Assembly: GCA_024228355.1 (NCBI GenBank) | Contig: JAAETN010000139.1 | Span: 1-37,651 of the forward strand | Source of the DNA: Maribacter sp. | GTDB lineage: Bacteria; Bacteroidota; Bacteroidia; Flavobacteriales; Flavobacteriaceae | Length of the DNA stretch: 37,651 nucleotides | Reading direction: 5' to 3' | Shown here: one piece after another, positions 8,360 through 16,839 of the stretch | How the letters are laid out: every line of letters begins with the position of its first letter | Numbering within the stretch: the stretch's first letter is position 1 | Translations under genes and position numbers: made by a program | The notes under the pieces: generated by a model | The model's input: only the letters and a program-made list of their open reading frames with translations | The model's database searches: none | Told to the model about the DNA's origin: nothing

Positions 8360-9115
8360 CTATATCCTCATAGGGATACCTTTTTTTTTCAATTCCGCTT
8401 TTAAATCTTTTATTTCTATTTCCTTAAAATGAAAAACACTTGCTGCCAAAGCCGCATCTGCTTTTCCGTCAATAAAGGTATCAACAAAATGTTGTACATT
8501 CCCTGCCCCGCCTGACGCAATTATTGGAATATTCAATTCTGAGGACAATCTGGCAAGTGCTTCATTTGCAAATCCGTTTTTAGTACCATCGTGGTTCATT
8601 GAAGTAAATAGAATTTCACCGGCTCCCCGTTCCTCAACTTCCTTGGCCCATTCAAACAAATTTAACTCAGTTGGGACTTTGCCTCCTACCAAATGTACAA
8701 TCCATTCACCATCAATTATTTTTGCATCAATAGCCATAACAATGCATTGCGAACCGAATTTAGCTACCAAATCATTTATTAATTGTGGGTTTTTCACTGC
8801 CGATGAATTAATGGAAACCTTATCAGCACCATTATGAAGCAGCATGTCAACATCTTCGACAGACGAAATTCCGCCCCCAACCGTAAATGGTATATTCACC
8901 TTTTCGGCAACATGATAAACCAGCTCTGCCAGTGTTTTTCGTTTTTGTTCGGTAGCTGAGATATCCAGAAAAATAAGCTCGTCTGCTCCTTCCTTACTGT
9001 ATATTTCGGCCAATTCAACGGGGTCTCCGGCATCGCGTAGGTCCACAAAATTAATCCCTTTGACAGTACGACCATCCTTTATGTCCAAACATGGAATAAT
9101 TCGTTTTGCAAGCAT
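8360..9115 (-). CDS. hisF: Imidazole glycerol phosphate synthase, cyclase subunit
   Basis: HisF is the TIM-barrel cyclase that works with the HisH glutaminase to make IGP and AICAR. Seen here are [17 protein letters not shown] with the catalytic Asp near residue 11, [19 protein letters not shown] with the second catalytic Asp near residue 129, and the phosphate-binding SGGAGN. At 251 residues the length is normal. I place the start at the ATG at 9115; a TTG lies one codon upstream. The ATG overlaps the stop of the DinB-like gene by one base (TGATG), which implies coupled translation. Confidence 0.96.
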   Translation of the reverse strand: MLAKRIIPCLDIKDGRTVKGINFVDLRDAGDPVELAEIYSKEGADELIFLDISATEQKRKTLAELVYHVAEKVNIPFTVGGGISSVEDVDMLLHNGADKVSINSSAVKNPQLINDLVAKFGSQCIVMAIDAKIIDGEWIVHLVGGKVPTELNLFEWAKEVEERGAGEILFTSMNHDGTKNGFANEALARLSSELNIPIIASGGAGNVQHFVDTFIDGKADAALAASVFHFKEIEIKDLKAELKKKGIPMRI

Positions 9116-9633
9116 CAATCTTTATTTTTAATATTGAGGTCAGTCCCGTCGTAAAATCCCAAATCCTTATTATTTAATTGTTTTACCCAAAAAGCAACTT
9201 GTCCCGTATGGTATGAATAATGTTCAACCGCGTGCAAAACAACTCCAATTCCAGAGAAACAAAAGCCTTGTACCTCTCGTTTTTTCAGCCATTCCTTTGG
9301 AGTGGCATTTTCGATTATGTCCTTAGCTTTGTTCACCGTATCTTCCAATTTTTTGAGCAAGTCTGCTTTGTTCAAACCAGATCGAGTATCAAACTCTATA
9401 TCCCTTTCTCTAATATCCTCGGTTTCACCCAAAGAAGAAATGACATACTGGGTAATGTTGCCACATAGATGCAATATCAGGTTACCCATACTATTCGAGG
9501 CTTCATTTGGACGTTTCCAAATATCTTGCTCTTCAAGCTGAATAAAGGCAACCCCTATCATACGAGTACTTTGATCTAAACGATACAAAGCGTTTTCAAC
9601 AAACTCCATTATTACTTTATCCTCGGCATTCAT
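9115..9633 (-). CDS. DinB-family (DUF1572-like) protein
   Basis: This 172-residue helical protein resembles DinB/YfiT four-helix-bundle metalloproteins. The possible metal-ligand histidines are in LILHLCGN (about residue 51) and in [12 protein letters not shown] (about 132-140), the usual spacing in this group. Many relatives act as thiol-dependent enzymes or damage-linked proteins, but no activity can be assigned here. It is wedged between hisA and hisF with a 4-base ATGA overlap on one side and a 1-base overlap on the other, so it is strictly co-expressed with the his genes. Confidence 0.8.
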   Translation of the reverse strand: MNAEDKVIMEFVENALYRLDQSTRMIGVAFIQLEEQDIWKRPNEASNSMGNLILHLCGNITQYVISSLGETEDIRERDIEFDTRSGLNKADLLKKLEDTVNKAKDIIENATPKEWLKKREVQGFCFSGIGVVLHAVEHYSYHTGQVAFWVKQLNNKDLGFYDGTDLNIKNKD

Positions 9634-10358
9634 GTTGATAAGATAAAATTTTCCAATTGCTTTAAACTGATTCTATTTTCATAAATAGCTTTACCAATTA
9701 TGGTGCCTTCGCAACCAATTTCAGCTAGTTTGGGTAATTCATCAAAATGGGAAATACCACCACTCGCAATTAATTTTAAACCTGATTCAGTTTGATCTAA
9801 TATTCTTTGGTAAAGGTCAAATGAAGGTCCTTGTAGCATACCATCCTTACTGATGTCAGTACAAATAACATACTCAATTCCCCTTTTTTGATAGGCTTGA
9901 ATAAAAGGGACTAAATCCTCTTCAGATTCTTCCAACCAGCCTGAAACAGCAACTTTTTCTTTCATGGCGTCAGCTCCCAATATTATTCTACTTGGTCCAT
10001 ACTTTTTCAACCAGCCTAGAAACACCTCTCTATTCTTTACTGCGATACTACCGCCAGTTACTTGACTAGCTCCACTTTCAAAGGCTATATGCAAATCATC
10101 GTTACTTTTTAGTCCTCCTCCAAAATCTACCTTTAACTTTGTTTTTGAAGCAATTTGCTCCAGAACCTTATGATTCACGATCTGATGTGATTTAGCACCG
10201 TCCAAATCGACTAGATGCAGAAATTGAATACCATGGGCTTCGAATTCCTTGGCAACTTCCAACGGATTTTCATTGTAAATCTTTTTGGTGTCATAATCGC
10301 CTCTGGAAAGACGAACACATTTACCTTCAATGATGTCGATAGCTGGAATTATTCTCAT
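9630..10358 (-). CDS. hisA: ProFAR isomerase
   Basis: HisA, a TIM barrel, opens the ribose ring of ProFAR. It begins [22 protein letters not shown] with the general-base Asp at residue 8. The second acidic catalytic region is [13 protein letters not shown], and the phosphate-binding loops are VDFGGGLKS and IASGGIS. Length (242 aa) is normal. It follows the GNAT gene by 7 bases and overlaps the DinB-like gene by 4. The first half resembles HisF, as expected of these paralogues, but the RLSRGDY stretch is specific to HisA. Confidence 0.96.
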   Translation of the reverse strand: MRIIPAIDIIEGKCVRLSRGDYDTKKIYNENPLEVAKEFEAHGIQFLHLVDLDGAKSHQIVNHKVLEQIASKTKLKVDFGGGLKSNDDLHIAFESGASQVTGGSIAVKNREVFLGWLKKYGPSRIILGADAMKEKVAVSGWLEESEEDLVPFIQAYQKRGIEYVICTDISKDGMLQGPSFDLYQRILDQTESGLKLIASGGISHFDELPKLAEIGCEGTIIGKAIYENRISLKQLENFILST

Positions 10359-10365
10359 TTCTTTA

Positions 10366-10791
10366 TCATAGTAATATTAACTTATCATTTGCCATCCATA
10401 ATTCTGAATCGCCAATCGCCTTAAATGCAAATTTCTGATAAAAACTTTGTGCATCCTTTGTCTTCAAGGCAATTGTCTTTAGTTTAGAAACCACTTTATG
10501 CTTCATGATAAATTCTACCAACGCTTTTCCATACCCTTTACCTTGATGCTCTTTAAAAACAATTACATCCATTATGTACCCGAAAAATAGGTAATCTGTA
10601 ACAACGCGGGCAAAGGCCAACTGTTCGCCATTAGAATCGTACATACCAAAGCAAATTGAATTCTTAATAGTTGTTTTCACTTCTTCTATAGTCCTTCCTC
10701 GTCCCCAATATGAAATATTGCAGATGTACTCCTGTATTTTATGAACATCCAATTTCTCCTTTTCAGTTGATGTGTAAATTTCATTTTCCAT
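10366..10791 (-). CDS. GNAT-family N-acetyltransferase
   Basis: The 141-residue protein has the GNAT fold. Seen here are the beta strands around [24 protein letters not shown], the acetyl-CoA-binding motif [15 protein letters not shown] (Q/RxxGxG/A type) and the C-terminal pattern [20 protein letters not shown]. The acceptor is unknown. Similar small GNATs modify amino groups of small molecules or proteins. It overlaps hisH by one base and lies 7 bases before hisA, so it is translated as part of the his operon even though it has no known step in the pathway. Confidence 0.85.
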   Translation of the reverse strand: MENEIYTSTEKEKLDVHKIQEYICNISYWGRGRTIEEVKTTIKNSICFGMYDSNGEQLAFARVVTDYLFFGYIMDVIVFKEHQGKGYGKALVEFIMKHKVVSKLKTIALKTKDAQSFYQKFAFKAIGDSELWMANDKLILL

Positions 10792-11372
10792 TACAATGTC
10801 AAAAAATTTTTTAAAATCTGTTCCCCCACATCGCTACTCTTTTCTGGATGAAACTGTACCCCATAAAAATTATTCTTAGCTAATGCAGCGCTATATGAAA
10901 GTCCGTAATCGGAAGTTGCGATGGTTTCCTTACATAACGGAGCAAAAAAACTATGCACTAAATAAATATGCTCTTTTTCAGAAATACCTTTGAACAAATC
11001 TGTTTTCAAATTTGAAATCTCATTCCAACCTATTTGGGGCACTTTAACCTTGTTTGAAAACTTGACCACATCACAATCGAAAATACCAAGTCCTTCAGTA
11101 TCACCTTCTTCTGATGTATGACACATCAATTGCATTCCAAGACAAATTCCCAAAACGGGTTGCTTTAATGTGGGAATCAAGGTGTTCAATCCGCTCTGTC
11201 TTAACATTTTCATTGCACTACTCGCCTCACCTACACCAGGAAAAACAACTTTGTCAGCATTTTTTATTTCATTTTCATTTTGGGATAAAACGGCCTCATA
11301 ACCCAATCTTTGAAATGCGAATTTTATACTTTGAATGTTACCGGCACCATAATTTATTATTACAATCTTCAT
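10791..11372 (-). CDS. hisH: Imidazole glycerol phosphate synthase, glutaminase subunit
   Basis: HisH is the class I glutamine amidotransferase that supplies ammonia to HisF. The nucleophile elbow is [12 protein letters not shown] with Cys near residue 78, and the His-Glu pair is in VQFHPEKSS near 175. The N-terminus [14 protein letters not shown] and the [11 protein letters not shown] loop are typical. Length (193 aa) is normal. Its start overlaps the hisB stop by 4 bases. Confidence 0.96.
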   Translation of the reverse strand: MKIVIINYGAGNIQSIKFAFQRLGYEAVLSQNENEIKNADKVVFPGVGEASSAMKMLRQSGLNTLIPTLKQPVLGICLGMQLMCHTSEEGDTEGLGIFDCDVVKFSNKVKVPQIGWNEISNLKTDLFKGISEKEHIYLVHSFFAPLCKETIATSDYGLSYSAALAKNNFYGVQFHPEKSSDVGEQILKNFLTL

Positions 11373-12502
11373 AGAATTCCTTTAGTCGATGGCAAAACCA
11401 TTTTTTCTACATCTCTTTTGACAGCCATTTTAATCGCTTTGGCAAATGCCTTGAAAATAGCCTCAATTTTATGGTGCTCATTAGTGCCCTCAGCTTTTAT
11501 ATTAAGATTTGCTTTAGCGCCATCAGAAAACGATTTAAAAAAGTGCACGAACATTTCGGTAGGCATTTTTCCGATCATTTCACGTTTAAAATCGGTATCC
11601 CAAACAAGCCAATTTCGACCCCCAAAATCAATGGCCACTTGCGCTAGGCAGTCATCCATAGGTAGGCAGAAACCATATCTTTCTATTCCCAACTTATTGC
11701 CTAATACCTTATGGAATAGCTCTCCCAGGGCTATTGCTGTATCTTCAATGGTATGATGTTCATCTACTTCCAAATCACCTTTCACCTTAATATCCAAGTC
11801 CATTTGGCCATGTCTGGCCAATTGATCTAACATATGATCAAAAAAGGACAGTCCTGTATCAATATTACCAATTCCTGTACCATCAAGGTTTAGTTTAATG
11901 TAGATGTCGGTCTCATTGGTTTTTCGATTGATCTCGGAAATTCGATCTTCCATCTTCAAAAATTCATAGATCTTTTCCCAATCATTGTTTTCAAGAGCTA
12001 TTACCTCATTCAACTCTTCCCTTTTTACAGTTATCTCAGAAGTACCCAAATTGGTATGGTCATTTATGAAAATACCTTTGGAACCGAGGTTTTTGGCCAA
12101 CTCCATATCAGTTAACCTATCCCCGATGACATAAGAATTAGATAGGTCGTACTCTGCTGTAAAATACTCGGTCAACAAGCCTGTTCCTGGTTTTCTTGTA
12201 TCAGCATTTTCATGGGGGAAAGTCCTGTCCATGAATACTTTACTGAATACCACACCCTCATTTTCAAAAGATTTTAAAATGAAATTCTGAAAGGGCCAAA
12301 AGGTCTCCTCCCGATAAGAATCCGTACCCAACCCATCTTGGTTGGTAACCATGACCAATTCATAATCCAACTCCGTAGCAATTTTCCTTAGGTAGGTAAA
12401 GACTTTAGGATAGAATTCTAATTTGTCCAAAGCATCAATCTGCTCATCATCGGGTTCCACGATAATGGTACCATCTCGGTCAATAAACAATACTTTTCTC
12501 AT
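11369..12502 (-). CDS. hisB: Bifunctional histidinol-phosphatase / IGP dehydratase
   Basis: The N-terminal half is a HAD-type histidinol phosphatase with FIDRDGTII (nucleophile Asp) and [18 protein letters not shown] motifs. The C-terminal half is the dehydratase, with its metal-binding HHTIED and HHKIEA motifs. The reading frame runs 28 codons upstream into hisC, but [12 protein letters not shown] at 12502 is the natural start (377 aa). It lies 2 bases after the hisC stop. The loop that in enterobacterial HisB carries zinc-binding cysteines reads here as [15 protein letters not shown], with one His and no Cys. Confidence 0.95.
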   Translation of the reverse strand: MRKVLFIDRDGTIIVEPDDEQIDALDKLEFYPKVFTYLRKIATELDYELVMVTNQDGLGTDSYREETFWPFQNFILKSFENEGVVFSKVFMDRTFPHENADTRKPGTGLLTEYFTAEYDLSNSYVIGDRLTDMELAKNLGSKGIFINDHTNLGTSEITVKREELNEVIALENNDWEKIYEFLKMEDRISEINRKTNETDIYIKLNLDGTGIGNIDTGLSFFDHMLDQLARHGQMDLDIKVKGDLEVDEHHTIEDTAIALGELFHKVLGNKLGIERYGFCLPMDDCLAQVAIDFGGRNWLVWDTDFKREMIGKMPTEMFVHFFKSFSDGAKANLNIKAEGTNEHHKIEAIFKAFAKAIKMAVKRDVEKMVLPSTKGIL

Positions 12503-12504
12503 TT

Positions 12505-13551
12505 TTATGCTATTTCTTTTAAAACTCGTATTAACTTTTGATTCTCCTCTTTGGTCCCTATTGTAAATCGCAACGTATTCCCACAAAGTGGTTGTTTGGT
12601 CCTATTTCTAACAACAATCCCTTTTACTAAAAGTTGCTTATACCTGTTCGTGGCATTATCTACTTTAACAAGTACAAAATTGGCATCCGAAGGATACACA
12701 TTTTGAATAAAACTTACTTCATCTAACCCTTTAAGTAAAGTAGCCTTTTCTATCAATATTTCAGTAACTTCTGATTTTAAACTTTCTTTTTTTAATACCT
12801 GTTGCAAAGCTTTTGCCTGTGTAAGTTCATTAACATTGTACGGAGGTTTTATCTTATTCAAAACTGATATGATCTCTTCGGATGCAAAACATATTCCCAA
12901 CCTAATTCCAGCTAATCCATATGCTTTGGACAAAGTCTGTGTAACAATCAGATTGGGAAATTCAGTCAGTCTTTTTAACCAACTTTCCCTAGATGAAAAA
13001 TCTATATACGCTTCATCAATCACGACCAATCCATTAAATTCATTCAAAAGCCTCAGAATTGCCGTTTCATCAAAGCTATTCCCTGTGGGGTTATTCGGTG
13101 AGCAAATAAATATAATCTTACTGTTTTCATCTATTGCGCTTATAATACCATCAACATCAAGTTCAAAATCCTTAGACAGCAACACTTCCCTATTTTCCAC
13201 CGCATTAACACCGGACAAAACACTATACATGCCATAGGTAGGTGGCATAGTTATAATATTATCCTGTTTTGGCTCACAAAATGCCCTAAAAATCAAATCC
13301 AATACTTCATCGCTGCCATTTCCCAGGAGAATTCTGTCGACCGCAACTCCTTTCTGCTGGGCCAATGTAGCCTTGAGACTTCTTTGTTGAGGGTCGGGAT
13401 ACCGATTAACCCCATTTTCAAAGGGATTTTCATTGGCATCCAAGAAAATCATTTGTGTGCCATCTGAAACATATTCATCTCGTGCCGATGAATAGGGTTG
13501 TAGGCCTTTTACATTTTCTCTAACAATATTATTTAAATTGAATTCTGACAT
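12505..13551 (-). CDS. hisC: Histidinol-phosphate aminotransferase
   Basis: This is a PLP-dependent class II aminotransferase. Markers are LDANENPF near the N-terminus, [18 protein letters not shown], the [10 protein letters not shown] strand and the PLP lysine in [14 protein letters not shown]; a C-terminal Arg is in NTLRFTIG. The ATG at 13551 (348 aa) is preferred over the start 5 codons further up. The gene follows hisD by about 50 bases, the largest gap between his genes here. Confidence 0.95.
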   Translation of the reverse strand: MSEFNLNNIVRENVKGLQPYSSARDEYVSDGTQMIFLDANENPFENGVNRYPDPQQRSLKATLAQQKGVAVDRILLGNGSDEVLDLIFRAFCEPKQDNIITMPPTYGMYSVLSGVNAVENREVLLSKDFELDVDGIISAIDENSKIIFICSPNNPTGNSFDETAILRLLNEFNGLVVIDEAYIDFSSRESWLKRLTEFPNLIVTQTLSKAYGLAGIRLGICFASEEIISVLNKIKPPYNVNELTQAKALQQVLKKESLKSEVTEILIEKATLLKGLDEVSFIQNVYPSDANFVLVKVDNATNRYKQLLVKGIVVRNRTKQPLCGNTLRFTIGTKEENQKLIRVLKEIA

Positions 13552-13602
13552 TTTCTTTATGATCAATTAAATAGATCTCAATTCTGTTAAACAGGACGGT
13601 AA

Positions 13603-14889
13603 TCACCGTTTTAAACTTTTAAGTCTTAGAGTTACCGCATTCTTATGGGCCTGCAAACCTTCTGCTTCCGCCATTAATTCAATGGTTTTACCAATTTCAA
13701 GAATACCTTTGGAAGAAATTCTTTGAAAGGTCATACTTTTCATAAAACTATCGAGGTTCACCCCGCTATATTGCTTTGCATACCCATTGGTAGGTAATGT
13801 ATGATTTGTTCCTGATGCATAATCCCCTGCACTTTCTGGGGTATAATTACCGATAAATACAGAACCTGCGTTTATAATTTGACTTAGATATTCTTCCTCA
13901 TTCCCTACGCATAGAATGTAATGCTCTGGACCGTATTCATTGATCAACTCAACTGCTGTTTGGGTTTCCTCAATATATATCAACTTACTATTTGCAATCG
14001 CCTTTTCAGCAATGTCTTTCCTGGGAAGCTGGTTAATCTGTTCCTCGATTTCCTTTTCAACTTCATTCATCATATCCTTTGATGTAGAAACTAATATTAC
14101 CTGACTGTCAACACCATGCTCGGCCTGGCTCAACAAATCTGATGCGACAAAGGAAGCATTGGCACTGTCATCGGCCATGACCAAAAGCTCGCTGGGACCG
14201 GCAGGCATGTCAATGGCCACACCATACTTGGTCGCTATTTGTTTTGCCACAGTGACATATTGATTTCCTGGACCAAATATTTTATAAACTTGAGGAATAC
14301 TTGCTGTACCAAAAGTCATTCCTGCTATTGCTTGGATTCCTCCTACCTTGAAAATTTTTGTAACTCCGCACAAATTGGCGGTATACAAGATGGCCGGGTG
14401 TATTTTTCCTTCCCGGTTAGGTGGTGTGCATAAAACAATTTCTTGACACCCCGCAATATTGGCAGGTACGGTCAGCATTAAAATAGTTGAAAATAAGGGG
14501 GCGGATCCTCCAGGAATATACAATCCAACTTTTTGGATTGGTCTTTTTTCTTGCCAACACAAAACCCCAGGTGCTGTTTCAACTTCAACTTTTATTGTTT
14601 TTTGTGCGCTATGGAATATTTCAATATTTTGCTTTGCAGAAATAATGGCATTCTTTAATTCAGAACTAACCAATAAAGAAGCCTCATTGATTTCATTTTC
14701 TGAAACCTGCAAAGCATCCAAAGCAACTCCGTCAAATTTTTCAGTGTACTTCTTCAAAATGGAATCTCCAAAATCCTGAACTTCTGCAAATATTTGATTT
14801 ACAGTGCTTTCAATATCCGACACCGTCTGGGTGGGGCGTCTTAAGATGCCCTTCCAGTCTTCTCTTTTAGGATTATAAATCTTGTTCAT
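13603..14889 (-). CDS. hisD: Histidinol dehydrogenase
   Basis: HisD oxidises histidinol to histidine in two NAD-dependent steps. The family motifs are present in order: YIPGGSAPLFSTILM, GPGNQYVTVAK, the zinc-ligand regions GPSELLVMAD and QAEHGVDSQVILVS, the catalytic EYGPEHYIL, and NHTLPTNGYAKQYSGV. At 428 residues the length is normal. Its start shares one base with the hisG stop (position 14889). Confidence 0.96.
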   Translation of the reverse strand: MNKIYNPKREDWKGILRRPTQTVSDIESTVNQIFAEVQDFGDSILKKYTEKFDGVALDALQVSENEINEASLLVSSELKNAIISAKQNIEIFHSAQKTIKVEVETAPGVLCWQEKRPIQKVGLYIPGGSAPLFSTILMLTVPANIAGCQEIVLCTPPNREGKIHPAILYTANLCGVTKIFKVGGIQAIAGMTFGTASIPQVYKIFGPGNQYVTVAKQIATKYGVAIDMPAGPSELLVMADDSANASFVASDLLSQAEHGVDSQVILVSTSKDMMNEVEKEIEEQINQLPRKDIAEKAIANSKLIYIEETQTAVELINEYGPEHYILCVGNEEEYLSQIINAGSVFIGNYTPESAGDYASGTNHTLPTNGYAKQYSGVNLDSFMKSMTFQRISSKGILEIGKTIELMAEAEGLQAHKNAVTLRLKSLKR

Positions 14890-15746
14890 TACAAAACCAT
14901 TTTCTCAATTGGGCAAACCAAAATACCCTCTGCACCTGCCTGTTTTAATTCGTCAATCACTTCCCAGAATTTATCTTTATTGATAACAGTATGTACTGAG
15001 CTCCAACCTTCTTCGGCGAGAGGTAAAACTGTTGGGCTTCGCATTCCAGGCAATAATCTTAAAATATCATCCAATCTTTCATTTGGGGCATTCAATAATA
15101 CATATTTAGCTTGTCTAGCCTGCAGTACTGACTTAATTCGAAATTGTAATTTGCCTAGGACAGCTCTCCGTTCTGTTGTAATTTTTTTGGAAACTGCTAA
15201 AACAGCCTCACTCTTCAACATCACCTCTACTTCCTTAAGATTATTCTTGAAAAGTGTACTCCCACTAGAAACGATATCGCAAATAGCATCTGCTAAGCCA
15301 ATATTCGGGGCTATTTCAACAGATCCATTAATAATGTGCAAATCTGCTTCAACATCTTTTTCCTTCAAATATTCCCTGACCGTATTAGGATAAGAGGTTG
15401 CAATTCTTTTTCCATGAAAATCATTGACTGAATTATATTTGACCGATTTTGGTACAGCCAATGAAACCCGACATCTTGAAAAACCCAATTTTTCAGCAAT
15501 ATCAATATCACCACCCTTTTCAATCAAAACATTTTCGCCAATAATCGCAATATCTACCACTCCATCCCTTAAATACTGTGGTATATCCCCATTGCGTAAA
15601 TAAAATACCTCCATTGGGAAGTTCCTGGCAGAGGCTTTTAATTGGTCTTTACCATTATCAATTGAAATACCACAATTTTTGAGGATTTGCAACGACTCCT
15701 CATTTAGACGTCCCGATTTCTGTATGGCAATTCTAATTTTTGTCAT
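14889..15746 (-). CDS. hisG: ATP phosphoribosyltransferase, long form
   Basis: HisG catalyses the first, committed step. The start MTKIRIAIQKSGRLNEES, the strand VDIAIIGENVL, and the PRPP-binding patch AICDIVSSGSTL are typical. At 285 residues it is the long form, carrying the C-terminal ACT-like domain (about 210-285, with LLPGMRSPTVLPL and the tail EGILVCPIEKMVL) that normally binds histidine for feedback inhibition; no HisZ is therefore needed. It is the first structural gene of the operon and lies 64 bases after the attenuator hairpin. Confidence 0.96.
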   Translation of the reverse strand: MTKIRIAIQKSGRLNEESLQILKNCGISIDNGKDQLKASARNFPMEVFYLRNGDIPQYLRDGVVDIAIIGENVLIEKGGDIDIAEKLGFSRCRVSLAVPKSVKYNSVNDFHGKRIATSYPNTVREYLKEKDVEADLHIINGSVEIAPNIGLADAICDIVSSGSTLFKNNLKEVEVMLKSEAVLAVSKKITTERRAVLGKLQFRIKSVLQARQAKYVLLNAPNERLDDILRLLPGMRSPTVLPLAEEGWSSVHTVINKDKFWEVIDELKQAGAEGILVCPIEKMVL

Positions 15747-15810
15747 TTTGATTATTTTAATATTTCCTAACTCCCATTGATAGTCCTTGACAAATTGAGT
15801 TAAACAAAAA

Positions 15811-15834
15811 ACCCGTTTGATTTCTCAAACGGGT
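15811..15834 (-). terminator. his operon attenuator (terminator hairpin)
   Basis: On the minus strand ACCCGTTTGA (15834-15825) pairs perfectly with TCAAACGGGT (15820-15811) around a GAAA tetraloop, and a T-rich run follows at once. This is a strong intrinsic terminator placed between a His-rich leader ORF and hisG, so it should act as a conditional terminator. The bases 15831-15823 can instead pair with 15881-15873, forming an antiterminator of nine base pairs (one a G-U). Confidence 0.9.
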
Positions 15835-15866
15835 CAGATTTATGTTGTAAATACTACAATACATTT

Positions 15867-15920
15867 CTACCTCGCTTGAGAGCAAGTATAAAAATGATGA
15901 TGTGTATTTTGGTTTCTCAT
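15867..15920 (-). CDS. his operon leader peptide
   Basis: A 17-codon frame reads MRNQNTHHHFYTCSQAR and then stop. Three His codons in a row (15902-15894) lie at the place where a stalled ribosome would cover the bases 15886-15881. Those bases otherwise pair with 15876-15871 to form a pause hairpin. When charged tRNA-His is low, the stall frees 15881-15873 to pair with the 5' arm of the terminator, allowing transcription into hisG. The design is that of enterobacterial hisL, but the peptide sequence is different. Too short to be found by usual gene callers. Confidence 0.88.
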   Translation of the reverse strand: MRNQNTHHHFYTCSQAR

Positions 15921-15928
15921 TACGTTTG

Positions 15929-15957
15929 TAAAATTAGAACTTATTTTTAATTCACAA
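15929..15957 (-). promoter_or_regulatory. Possible his operon promoter
   Basis: On the minus strand TTG (15957-15955) and TAATTTTA (15936-15929) are 18 bases apart, close to the Flavobacteriia pattern TTG-n17-23-TAnnTTTG with one or two mismatches in the -7 box. It would start the transcript just before the leader peptide ATG at 15920. A start further up, in 15960-16013, is equally possible. Confidence 0.3.
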
Positions 15958-16013
15958 AACATTTGTTTTAAATAGCACAATTCTTTTTTCAGGAGGTATA
16001 CTATTGAACAACA

Positions 16014-16829
16014 TTAATTGTTACCTAATATCAAAGGTAATCCTGAATCTCCACTTCCTACAATAACCACTTTGGTATTTGGAGATTTGGATAACTCTAA
16101 TGTAGCGTCAATTCCTTTGTCCTGTAATATCTTATCTGTCAAGGAAGCACTCAATATTCTATTCGCGTCAGCCTTTCCTTGTGCTTCAATTGTTACTTTT
16201 TCAGCTTCTTTCTTTGCGGTCACCAATCTAAATTCATATTCCAATGACTCCTGTTCTTGCTTTAATTTTCGTTCAATTGCCTCTTTTATTGTAGGAGGTA
16301 AAGTAACATCGCGAATTAATATTTGATTGAGTTGAATATATTGATCATCAACAATCTTGTGTGTTTCTTCATAAATCTCTACCTGAATTGCATCCCTTTT
16401 ACTTGAGTACAATTGTTCTGGTGTATACCTGCCCACTACACTTCTTGCTGCAGATCTAATCGTTGGCAATAAAACCCTTTGGACATATGCCTCTCCCTTT
16501 TCTTGGTGCAGTTTTCCCAACAAATCGTACTTCGGTTCAAACCAAGCTGAAGCATCCAATTTAATTTCCAGTCCGTTTGAAGAAAGTACCTGCATTTTCT
16601 CAAATACTTCTTGTTGTCTTACTTCATAGATGAATACTTTGTTCCAAGGAGCCACAATATGAAAACCCTCTCCTAATGGCGGCTTATCCGTAACCACACC
16701 ATCGCCAAACGTTTTATATAAAACACCTGCCTCACCGGAACCAATAGTTACTGCAGATTTTGAAATTAATATTACCGCAAGAATCAGAATGAAAACCGCG
16801 GGTAACGCTATTTTAGGTAATTTATCCAT
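16014..16829 (-). CDS. Prohibitin-family (SPFH domain) membrane protein
   Basis: This 271-residue protein has one N-terminal transmembrane helix (about residues 7-26), then an SPFH/Band-7 domain (about 30-215: GEAGVLYKTFGDGV, GEGFHIVAPWNKVFIYEVRQQE, SSNGLEIKLDASAWFE). A helical charged segment follows (KEAIERKLKQEQESLEYEFRLVTAKKEAEK, about 180-215), ending in a short hydrophobic tail. Prohibitins assemble into membrane rings that scaffold or protect proteases such as FtsH; no partner is visible here. It lies 10 bases after the VWA-like gene, so the two are likely co-transcribed. Confidence 0.88.
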   Translation of the reverse strand: MDKLPKIALPAVFILILAVILISKSAVTIGSGEAGVLYKTFGDGVVTDKPPLGEGFHIVAPWNKVFIYEVRQQEVFEKMQVLSSNGLEIKLDASAWFEPKYDLLGKLHQEKGEAYVQRVLLPTIRSAARSVVGRYTPEQLYSSKRDAIQVEIYEETHKIVDDQYIQLNQILIRDVTLPPTIKEAIERKLKQEQESLEYEFRLVTAKKEAEKVTIEAQGKADANRILSASLTDKILQDKGIDATLELSKSPNTKVVIVGSGDSGLPLILGNN

Positions 16830-16839
16830 TGTAATTTAT

